Shown one piece after another: positions 13,501-25,300 of a stretch of 64,000 bases of DNA. The DNA is from Opisthocomus hoazin. Its lineage: Eukaryota > Chordata > Aves > Opisthocomiformes > Opisthocomidae. Location: the NCBI RefSeq assembly GCF_030867145.1, contig NC_134434.1:3534001-3598000 (forward strand), given 5' to 3'. How positions within the stretch are numbered: position 1 is the stretch's first letter; each line of letters begins with the position of its first letter. The position numbers and the translations under genes are program-made. A model generated the notes under the pieces. It did no database searches, was not told the origin of the DNA, and saw nothing but the letters and a program-made list of their open reading frames with translations.

Positions 13501-16500
13501 TAGAGTAGGCTAGAAATGATATTTCTGATCACATTTCGTAGATACCTTCAGATTTGTTTTCTGTGCCTAGTCTTCACACAGAGCTCCTCCATCACAGCAG
13601 ACTATGCTCCCAAAGCAGCTCTCTCCGTTGCAGTTATCCTGAGTGAAATAAAATAATCTGGTTGTTGCTGCAACCCTTAAATAATCTCTAATTAAAAATG
13701 GGTGAAAAAGCTCAGGTCTGATTAGAAATAAATGGAAGGCAGCTGTTGAGGACAACATCAAAAAAAAAACCAAACATCAGCCAGGGTCCCCATGGCATTC
13801 TGCTGATGTGATGGGCAAATTGTCAATTAGTATAAACTAGGAAAATGAAGTGAAAGCCAAGAAAGCTTCACCTGTTCACAGCACCTGCTGATCAGGCCCC
13901 AAAGCAGGTAAATAAAACACCAGCCACAGGTGTTTCAGAGGAAGATTATTCCCTAATCAAACCATACTCTTCCTCCTACAGTTTTGACTGCCTAGCCTGG
14001 GAAATGTGCTTCTCATACTTCATAGAACTTCTGAGCTTAATGAGGAAAAATGAATAAAGTGAGATGTAGAATTTTCTTTTGGATGTAGTAACTATGTAAA
14101 TTTTGTAAACACCAGGTACATTCTAGGAATTTCTTTCTGCTAGATTACATTCCTACATTGTCTTATGTTAATATGAAAAATATATTGTGATAGACAAAAG
14201 GAAAGTGGTTTTTATTTGTTTTTTATGTGGGGGTAGGGTGGTGTCTATTGCTGTGGTGTAAGGGAGAAATCTTTAAAATGTGTGTGAAAAATGAAATCTT
14301 TATTTTGACCTTTCAGACCAAACCTCTGTTTACTTTCAGGAAGTGTAGGCAATGTACACAGAGTCTGCTTGGATGGAGGGACTTGGCAAACGAAGGAAAA
14401 CTCCACAGACATTTGGCGTGACAGTTCAGAATGTTCTGAGAAAAATCATTTCAAAAAAAAAGTAAGTATGTTTTATATTCTGGTTTAATACTTTAATCTT
14501 CTTAATCCCTTCTTGAGTAACTGATAAAACATTTCTATTGAATACCTGCAAAAGATGTTCAGATTTCATTTAGATTACCAAATGGAAACCTGTTATTTTA
14601 TTTAGAGGGAGCGGAGGAGGAAAGATTAAGGAGGGAGATGCCTGCTTTAGATGCCACAAATTATTTTCAGTTCAGAGTCCAGTCACATGTGCTGAATTTC
14701 TCCTAATAAAATTGAAAAAGGCTACAACTAGACAAGCAAGTAACTTCAATTCAAAGCAGCTCATCGTCTGCCCCAAATCACCGTAGTCTGCCAAGGTCAG
14801 AGAACTTCATTCCCTGCCGCTTCCTCAGCCTTTTAGCTTTCCATGAGCCGGTAACCGGTCCTTTCAAATGTAGCTAGTCACGGGTTGGAGGATTCACGGT
14901 GCAAACGCCATCCCTCCCGGTGTGATGCAGCGGCGGGGGAACGGCTCTCGCCAGCTGAATAAAGAGCAAACCGGACACTCTCACCTCGACCGCGCTCGTT
15001 GTGCTGAAGATAAACCGAAAGCAACTGCTGCTCAGCCCCGGTTGGCCCCGTCCCCGCGGAGGGGCCGCAGGTCGGTGGCAGCCGAGCTCGCCGCCACCCC
15101 CCCCCCCTCCCCGGGCTGGCTCGGGCCGAGCAGTGGGACGGGGCTGACCCTGTTCTCTGCTCCCCGCTGCACAACCGAGCAGCGACTGGAAACGGCTGCA
15201 GGAGAACGACAAAGAAGAGTAAAGCGTGGGGCTTAGCCGGGTTCAGCTTTTTGTGGCTTCTTTTGCCATAGAGTTCAGCTTAGCTGGTGTCAAAATTAAG
15301 TCTCTTAGGCAAGCACTGTTGATTATTTTTTACTTTTTAGTACTTTATCGGGTGAGCTTTGTTACTGTTTATTAATTTATTGAGTAACATTATTGATCAC
15401 TTTATTAAATACCGTGAGTTCAGGATCCCCATGTGCTACTAAGTTTTTACTACACTCTTGATACAGTGAGTACATGAACTTCCAAACTCACAGTTTATTT
15501 ATACAAGAGTGATAAATATTCTTAAGTACTGAGAGTTTTCCATGGCTTGTTGACCATTCTGGATCGCAAACTTCTGAGTGGGAGACACATCACTTCATCT
15601 TGTGCTACAGCAGGCAATTTCTCTGAAAGCTTTAACCAGCTTTCCTACCCACACTAAAGGTGGTTTTGTACCTACTTGTTATATTTAATGGAAAGCCCCA
15701 AGATTTTGGGAATAACCCTCTGCTAGTATCTGCACACATCAGAGGAATCAGCTTGATTCCATGTGCTTTGGTGTTGCAAAATTATCACAGCCAAGATGAT
15801 AACTCATGCTTTTTATTAGGTTCCTGCCTGTTTGAATGTTTTCATGGAGTAGAGTGACTAACGGCTGTGCTATGGGAATCTCCTGCACCCACACTGCTCT
15901 CCCTGGGCACGTGCACCCTCTCCAAGAGAGTTTCTACGAGCAGGCACAGCTCACCCATGCTATACATAGCATAAATTGATTAGAGACGACTACTGGCAGG
16001 AAGAGAGTGCTAAAATCCCTGGCGCCGAGCAGTAAGACAATTCGCAAAAGCAGCAGCAAAATCACTGAAGGAAGAGACACAGGTTCCAAGGAAATCTTTG
16101 CAGGCCAAATATGGATAATACAAGTCACATACCCTGTACCTCTACGTCCACTCTGCAGAGAAGCTTTTCTCGAGCTAAATCAGCAATACGAAGAGATGAG
16201 AGAGAGACATAGCAGCTAAACAGAAAGACTTAGCAAGAATAAATGTTAAAAAAAGTGAAGTGGAAAGGTGTGAGTGTCCCCCTTCCTCCTCTGAGGTCTC
16301 ATTTGTCATTCAAAGACATTCTGGAAAACTCTAATTTAATAATTTTGATTTTTTTTCTTTGAACTCATGTCAGAAGTCAGTCTATTTCAGTGACTCTAGA
16401 CAGAGCTGACTCTAAAGTTGTACGGACACAACTGGTCCGTAACTGTCCCCAAACCACACACATAGCAATTGCGCATGTGTGTACAGGTGGAGTGAGCTGA

Positions 16501-19345
16501 TCTCTGCAGATATTAAACCTCCAGGATCCATTTGGTGCATGTAATCATGGCAATGATTAGCTGCAAATCGGCCTGTGAATGGTGTTTGCGCAGGAGCAAT
16601 CTGGAAATGAGACCGTGAGTGCGTTCGAACTTGAAAAGAAACGAAGGCCATCTGCGAGTGTCTCTGTCGCGCAGTGATTTCATGAGGCAGCGCAGGGAGC
16701 AGGCAGCAGAAACCTCCCCTGGCTGCCTCGCAACACAAAGAAGTTGGACTCCAAAGTTTCTGAGCTGTGTTCGTGCTCTGCACGCCTGCCTGCATATATA
16801 ACACATTTTTCTTCTTTGTTCCTAGGAAGAAGAACATAAATTGCTTACTACACTACAGCTGTTGTACACTGTAGGATATTATTTTTCACTCATCTCACTT
16901 GTATTAGCTCTCCTTATACTTTCTTTACTCAGGTTAGTACAAATTTACATACGTTTTGTAAGTGCAGACCACAGCATGCACATTCTTCTTTTCATGTAAT
17001 TGAATTTATTGCTTAGCTTCAGATGTAAATAGTTTGGTATTTTCCTAATAAGCATCATAAAAGCAATTCCTAAGCAAAATCCATTGATGGCAACCATATG
17101 ATTATAACTATTTTTTTAATTTCTGCAAATTAAATATATTCCAGAGGATTCATACACTGTTTTTTCTCCCACAGAAAACTTCACTGCACAAGAAACTACA
17201 TCCATATGAATTTATTTGCATCTTTTATCTTGCGTGCCACAGCAGTTCTTATAAAAGACACTGTATACCACCGTATTTACTCCAAAAAACCTGATGATGA
17301 AACTGGATGGATATTATACCTTAGTCCTGAGGTTACTTCTTAGTTCATTACTAATAGTAAATATGTGCTGCTAGTGGCTACAACAGTTACAGCTTTGGAA
17401 GTTTGCCGTATGGTAGAAAGTGTTCAGATGTTTGTTAGCTGAGAAATTTTGCTGATAAAGCTTGGAGTAATCAAGAAAAAAATCCTGATTTGATAAATTG
17501 TAATAGATTGATTTTGTATGAAACCTTGTATAGAATCAACAAATTAATCAATATTTATGTTTAGAAACATCCAACTAAGCAAAACAGCTTACACCTGTAG
17601 TTTCTAGGAAGAAATCTATACATTATTTAGCACTTATAAAACACTATATTTATTCATTCTTCATATGCATAACACAACGCAATGCACACAAATCTTACTT
17701 TCAAGACAATATTATAAAAAAATGTATTTGCTGTGAAAGAACACTATGAAAGAAAAAAAATAGTTTAAAGGCGTTTCTGTACTAGGAAGATGTGTGAATT
17801 TTCTTACACCTGTTTAGACAAAGGAATAACAACATCTCTTATTGGCGACCGCTGTGGAGGAATTATACTTGTACGATGTTGACCACTGTGGATAAATTAC
17901 ACTTGTATGATGTTGAATTAGTATAGTTTGCCCATGTCAACAACCAAATTTACCTTTAATAGCTCATCAGTAAAAGTTCTGAGATGCTGATCGTGACAAA
18001 GAGCAGATACCCCACCCTACACTGTCACTGCCTCTTCCTACTTGTCACCTCCACTCAGACTCTCTGACAATGTAGAAATCTTCACTGTTGCGCTCCCCTC
18101 CCGCCTCACCCAAGCAGCAAGGACAGCCTGGTGAGACAGGTGACTGAGCCACAGTGATATCACAACCACGTGCTGGTTTTAAAGCGGTTACTAAAGTAAC
18201 AAGAGAAAAACAGGATTTATCAGAGCTTTTACGTATTAATAATGATTCCAAATCTCTCATTTCTGCAGATTATTATCATTTGCAGGACTGCCCAGTTTTT
18301 CATGCATTACTCTGTTGGGGCAAATTATTTCTGGCTATTAGTAGAAGGAATTTATCTGCATGCATTGTTGATAACTGTTGTCCTCTCTGAAAGACGACTG
18401 CTACAGACATACATTGTGATAGGATGGGGTAAGTAGAGAAGACTTTCCAAGTTCTTGATTCTGTTGTACTTTTGAGTTGGTGGTGGATACTTTGTAACAA
18501 AGAAAAAGTCGGAACTCTTGTTTGTTTGTTTTGAAGTGGATGACTGTCAGTGAAGGTATACCAGCAGTCATACTTTCAGTGCAGTTCAGCTTAGCCTGCA
18601 GATACAGAAAATGGGTGAATCGTTTCCTAAGAAAAGAGAAGCCTAGTGCCCAGAACAAGAAGAAATTTGGCTATATTTGGCTGTATTTTCTGTCATCACT
18701 GAAAATTATGGTACTATCAACAGCTTCATTTTCTTCCTTTGTAATAGAGCACCTAGATAGCAAAGCTGTCTAAACTTTAACAATTTTCTTTATGTGTTCA
18801 CCTTCTGAGGTCACCTTGAAGTTCGAAAGTATGCTTTAAGTTAGAGGACAATCAAGAGCTGCATGATTCAGGCCTTATATTTCAGGCATTTTTCATGGAA
18901 TAAAGACAATGTAAAGTTAGTTACAAGCATTTGAAAAATTTTCTGTGAACTATGTCATGTAATCTGACATTTACATTTGCTGCTTACTCAAAGAGCAGAA
19001 TTCTGTACCTTGCCTGGACAAAGCAGAAAATCGAGGTTTCCCAAGACCCAATAATAATCTAAAATCTGCCTGTACAACTTACAGCCTTTGAAGGTTTTAA
19101 ATGAAGATAAAAAATGTGGTCTTAGACAATATGTAGATTTGTTGCAAGAGTTATTGGTTAAAATCCAGTGGCCTGAGTTAAGGAGGAGGATAGGATGGAT
19201 GGCCATAAGAACTTTTGATTGTAAAACTTTCATCAGTGTATGGTTTTACAAGCTGATTCACTATCACCACATCTATGCCTGTTGAACTGTGTTGTCAACC
19301 GTGAAACTGTGTATCCAGGACTATGGGACTATAGTGTATAGCCCA

Positions 19346-19380
<35 letters not shown>

Positions 19381-22300
19381 AAAGTGATTTTTATAAGGAT
19401 TTTATTGTGGTGGATGATTATGCTGTTGTAAATCAATTATTCCATATTTGCTGTGCTGTACTGCTTGCTAAAATTATCTACCAAGGATAAAGAGGTGTGA
19501 TTTTAAAGGGGTGTTTAAACTCAAACAAAAATAGCTGAAGCAAATGGCAGCTAAGACTGAAATTTTAATCCTTACAGTTGGAATGCTACAACATTTATGT
19601 GTTCAAAGGAAATGTTTTGCTTATTGTTACCAAGGCTGTTAGTTTGACAGTAATTCATGTCATTCAGTTTTAGTTGTCTAAAAGTTGTTCTAGGCTCTCT
19701 CTGTAACAATCACATGGAATTAAGACAGTTCATTTCTCTTTGGCATCTACTTTACCTGTTGAATTCTGAAATGGAAATTCGATAGCATTTAAAAATATAG
19801 CCTACTGGAGAAATTCTTAGAAGTGAATTTCAAATAAGGTCATTTTTCATGCTTTTCTAGTATGACTGTATTAATTTATTAACAAAGAACCATTGCTGTA
19901 GAAAAATGCCAATGCTTAAAGCAAGATCCAAAACAGGACTTCATTACCTAAGATACCACATAGGGGGAAACCTGACCAAAAAAAATCCAAAAGCATGGTA
20001 TAAAACCCTGTTGAAGTATACAATAAAACTGAATTTTGGGCAAAACTATCTGGCCTGAAAGAATAAATATCCATTAAAAAACCCAGAAAACTTAATTCTC
20101 TTTTATAGAAATGGCTGGTATTTACTACTACTGACAAGATTAGAAGATATCTGACTTTTGCCTCTCACAGAATTTGAACCAGGTTCTGAGTACACGTGAG
20201 GGTATTGCATGCTTTGTTCTGAAGATGTCCGTACAACAGATTGCTTCACTTTATGCATTGTGTAATCTTGCTGTCAGAGAGTACTCAGGCTCAGTAATTG
20301 TGGCAGTGGCACATTTAATTTTGGAGTATTTAATCAGTTAGTTACAAGTGAACGTAACACAGTTGACATTGTGCAGGTTTTTTTCCTTTTGTTAATGGTA
20401 AGAACACCTGTGCTCTTTTCTTTTTTTTTTAGTTTTAAATCCAAAATTCACTGATCTCCTAAAGGCCTTTTCTCACTAATTAGCTTAACTTCTTATTTAT
20501 ATTTATTAGAATTACTACTCAGGTGGGACATCTGGCACCTATCTTACAGACATTTGTAGTACCACTGCTGCTGAGCCAGCATGGGGTAAACCATGCTTAC
20601 ACCTACTGAGACACACTGCTCAGCTGCTGTCCAGGAACTACACTTGGTAAGGTCACCTCATCCTCTCGGGTATCATCTCTACCCGTGGGACAACCTCATA
20701 TTCCCCTGGGCGTGTAGCTTCCTTCCCAAGAGGTCCATGCCCTGATTGTTCTCTCAGACCTACTTGTTGCACCAATGCCATCTCCCACCGAAGTGAGACC
20801 TTTTCTATCTCTTTCCCCTTTTTAAGGACTCAGAGGTCTATTACCTCTGAGAATATTTTGCTTCTGGCCCTTTCCCTATATTGCCACACTCCAGCTCTCC
20901 TCGTGACCTTGGTTAGTGTCCTAGAATCCTAAATATATCCTGTTCTGGCCCCAGTGACCCATACCTCCCTTCCTTTCTGCCACATCCACCAGAAAGTCTC
21001 CTGCGTATCAATCATCCGCTTTTGTAGCTCACAGGCCTTGTGCTTGTGATTGAAGCTTGTGCCAGAACATTTGTAGACAACTGGAATAGTGTAGCAATCC
21101 TTAATTTTGGGATTTTTTTCAGTCTGCAGTGTATGATCTCCAGGAGGGAGGGCTTGACAATAGGGGAATGGGGACCGCAGATTATCTTTAAGGGGTCCAG
21201 GAAAGGTAAGGCAGGAAAACAAGCCTTGGTCAGTTGTTTTAATTAACTAGACAGAGTTCCATGCCTCCATTGAAAACTCCCAGAATCACAAAGTGTTAGG
21301 GGTTGGAAGTGACCTCTGTGGGTCATCTAGTCCAACCCCCATGACAAAGCAGGGTCACCTACAGCAGGCTGCACAGGACCTTGTCCAGGCAGGTCTTGAA
21401 TATCTCCAGAGAAGGAGACTCCACAACCTCCCTGGGCAGCCTGTTCCAGGGCTCCGTCACCCTCAGAGGGAAGAAGTTCTTCCTCATGTTCAGCTGGAAC
21501 TTCCTCTGCTTCAGTTTGTGCCCATTGCCCCTTGTCCTGTCGCTGGGCACCACTGAAAAGAGCTTGGCCCCATCCTCCTGACACCCACCCTTCAGATATT
21601 TATAAGTATTTATTAGGTCCCCTCGCAGCCTTCTCTTCTTCAGGCTGAACAAGCCCAGCTCCCTCAGCCTTTCCTCGTAGGAGAGATGTTCCAGTCCCCT
21701 CACCATCCTCGTAGCCCTCCGCTGGACTCTCTCCAGTAGCTCCTCATCTTTCTTGAACTGGGGAGCCCAGAACTGGACACAGTACTGCAGATGGGGCCTC
21801 ACTAGGGCAGTGTAGAGGGGGAGGAGAACCTCCATCGACCTGCTGCCCACACTCCTCCTAATGCACCCCAGGATCCCGTTGGCCTTCTTGGCAGCCAGGG
21901 CACACTGCTGGCTCATGGTCAACCTGTCATCGCCCAGCACTCCCAGTCCCTCTCCACAGAGCTGCTCTCCAGCAGCTCCACCCCAAGCCTGTACTGGTGC
22001 ATGAGGTTGTTCCTCCCCAGGTGCAGGACCCTGCACTTGCCCTTGTTGAACTTCATCAGGTTCCTCTCTGCCCAACTTTCCAGCCTGTCCAGGTCACGCT
22101 GAATGGCAGCACAGCCTGCCAGTGTATCCACCACTCCTCCCAGCTTGGTGTCATCAGCAAACTTGCTGAGGGTACTTTCTAACTCTTCATCCAGGTCGTT
22201 GATGAAGAAGCTGAACAAGGCTGGGCCCAGTACTGACCCCTGGGGGACACCACTAGTTACAGGCCTTTCAGGTTCAGCAAATAAAAGTGTTAACAGCTGG

Positions 22301-25300
22301 TGCCTTAGCTGGTCTGTGAGGCCTCAAGTACCAATTATTTTGAATTCTCAGGGTTGGGAATTTAGAAGATTTGGACAGGTCAGCAGCATTTGTGTGCATA
22401 TATATGTATACGTTGGTCTTAAAATGCAAGTTTCAACTATACAATGAAATTTAATTTTGTATTTGAACTACAAATGGGGAATGCCAGGATCAGGTTGATT
22501 ATTGTGCAATTCTAAATAGAAGGCTGAAAAGCATATGTCTTTGCACCATGCACTACTGTAGCATATCTGTGTTTTGTCTGAACCATTCTGCAAGCTTGGT
22601 TGTAATTGACTCCTTTTCTTTTCAGTTGTTCCTATCCTGTTTGTGGGCCCTTGGGGAATTAGCAGGTCAAAACTGGAGAACACAAGGTAGGCTGCTAAAT
22701 CAAATGTGCCTTAGAATACTGGCTTTCTCTTTGCTTAATTTTTCTGGAAGCCCTGGACAATAATCGACACAAATATTGACTAGTAGATTGTGGTAAGATT
22801 ATACAGCAGCTACTAATACTTGTCACATTTTCTAGGTTCATTTTAGTACTGTTACATTAAACTACTTATAGGAATTCCTGGATTTACTTATGCATGAATC
22901 CAGAAATAGAATGAACATTCACTGTTCCTGAAATGGAAGATATTACATCCAATATTCATCCACTTACATGAAGCAAATAGTCAGCACAAACATCTTCATG
23001 GAGAGCATCTTGTTAGTAAGAAAAGGAGATCAGTGCTTTTCTTGGAGACCACCTACACTTTTTTTTGATTAGTATTTTTTTTGATTAGTATTCACTGCCA
23101 TTTTGAAAAAAAAGGTTTTATTATAGAGGATAATGACAAAACCTGATATTCACTAAAAGCTGATACTAAATGAATGCGTTCAGTATTTGGTGAATGAATC
23201 AGTAACTTGCACTACTAAGCATCAGTTTTCCAGGCTTCTGATCTTCAGTGATGCTCTTAATGGCACCACATAGACTTCGGGGTTTATGTATGATTTCTTT
23301 TGTTCCCCTTTTTTATTCCTGGTTTCTAGAGAGTTTTGTTTGGAGCGCCAGTATAGTTATTAAGCAAGCGCATCAGGAGCCACATCACAGTTACAGTCTC
23401 ATGGAGTTAGAAGTTATGTAGACCATAAATGACAAGCCAAGATCCTACAGAATTAGCTAATTAGCCGGCTAATTAGCAAGAAGGAACATGTGCATAGGAC
23501 AAAATAGAAGGTTAGAGCAGAAGAAAAGGAGACAGCTTCAAGGAAACAGTATGCATACTTTTTAGCAGGTCAAGAACCATCATCACAATTCATAGTTTAC
23601 CCGTTTCCAGTTTCCAGTTCCAGACAGAATCACAGAATCATGGAATGATTTGGGTTGGAAAGGACCTTATAGATCATCTAGTTCCAACCCCATTGCCATG
23701 GGGAGGGACACCTTCCACTAGACCAGGTTCCTCAAAGACCCGTCCAACTTGGCCTTGAACACTTACAAGGAGGGGGCACCCACAGCTTCTATGGACAACC
23801 TGTTTCAGTGCCTCACAACCCTCATAGTGAAGAATTTCTTCCTTATATCTAATCTACATCTGTTCTTTTTCAGCTTGAAGCCATCACCTGTTGTCCTATC
23901 CCTACATGCCCTTGTAAAAAGTCCCTCTCCAGCTTTCCTGTAGACCCCTTCAGGTAGTGGAAGGCTGCTCTAAGGTGTCCCCACAGCCTTCTCTTCTCCA
24001 ACCTGAATAGCCCTAACTCTCTCAGCCTTTCCTCCCAGGAAAGATGTGCCAGCCCTCTGATCATTTTTGTGGCCTCCTGTGGTCCCACTCAAACAGGTCC
24101 ATGTCTGTCCTGTGCTGAGGGCTTGAGAGCTGGACATAGGACTCCAGGGGGGTCTCACCAGAGCAGAGGGGCAGAATCCCCTCCCTGACCTGCTGGCCAC
24201 GCTACTGGGGATGCAGCCCAGGAGACGGTTGGCCTTCTGGGCTGTAAGTGCACATTGCTGGGTCATACTGAGCTTCTTGTCAACCAGGACCCTCAAGTTC
24301 TGCTCAGCAGGGCTGCTCTCAACCCTTTCTCTGCCCAGCCTTGAGATTGCACCGACCCATGTGCAGGACCTTGCCCTTGGCCTAATTGAACCTCACGAGG
24401 TTTGCACAGGTCCACCTCTCAAGCCTGCCCAGGTCCCTCTGGATGGCATCCCTTCCCGCCAGCGTGGCGACCGCACCACTCAGCTTGGTGTTGTTGGAAA
24501 ACTTGCTGAGGATGCACTCAATCCCACTGTCCATGTCACTGACAAAGATGTTAAACAGCACTGGTCCCAGTACTGACCCCAGAGGAACACCACTCGTCAT
24601 GGGTCTCCACTTGGACATCGAGCCCTTGACCGCAATTCTTTTAGTGCAACCATCCAGGAAATTCCTTATCCACTGAGTGGTCCATCCATCAAATCCATGT
24701 CTCTTAAATTTAGAGACAAGGATGTCATGTGGGACAGTGTCAAATGCTTTGCTCAAGTCGAGGTAGATCACATCAGTTGCTCTTCCCTTATCCATCAGCA
24801 CAGTAACCCCATTGTAGAAGGCCACCAGATTTGTCAGGTACTATTTGCCCTTAGTGAAGTCATGTTGGCTGTCACCAGTCACCTCTCTGTTCTCCATATG
24901 CCTTAGTGTAGTTTCTAGGAGGACCTGCTCCATGATCTTGCCAGCCACAGAGGTGAGACTGACTGGCCTGTAGTTCCCTGGGTCTCCCTTTTTTCTGTTT
25001 TTAAAACTGGGCGTTATGTTTCCGCTTTTCCCATCAGTGGGAACCTCACCAGATTGCCGTGACTTCTCAAATGTGATGGATAGTGGCTTAGGAATTTCAT
25101 CCACCAATCTCCTCAGGACCTGCAGACGCACCTCATCAGGTCCCATGGTCTTGGCCACCTTCAGGTTCCTTAGATGGTCTCAAATCTGATGTTTTCCTAC
25201 AGTGAGCATTTCTTCATTCTCCCAGTCCCTGCCTTTGCCTTGTGAGACTTGGGTAGAGTGGCTGAAGCATTTGCTGGTGAAGACTGAGGCAATAAAGTCA

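Larger units (their letters stand above)
18429..22625 (+). other. GLP2R intron 7
   Basis: About 4.2 kb containing an A28 tract (19349-19376) and a CR1 LINE in reverse orientation (21281-22268). The open frame of 83 codons at 18522-18773 starts just past exon 7 and has no recognised relative. The remainder is ordinary AT-rich intron. Confidence 0.6.

Noticed and set aside
14874-15236. Open frames of about 100 codons on both strands in the CpG block
   Set aside because: High GC lowers stop-codon frequency; composition is arginine/proline/glycine-rich and no family or splice signal fits.
18522-18773. 83-codon frame beginning about 90 nt after exon 7
   Set aside because: Not part of GLP2R by alignment, no recognised relative, no acceptor/donor pair fitting the phases.
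21997-22447. Open frames on the + strand over the CR1 at 21.3-22.3 kb
   Set aside because: They are antisense shadows of the CR1 ORF2 frames and have no independent support.
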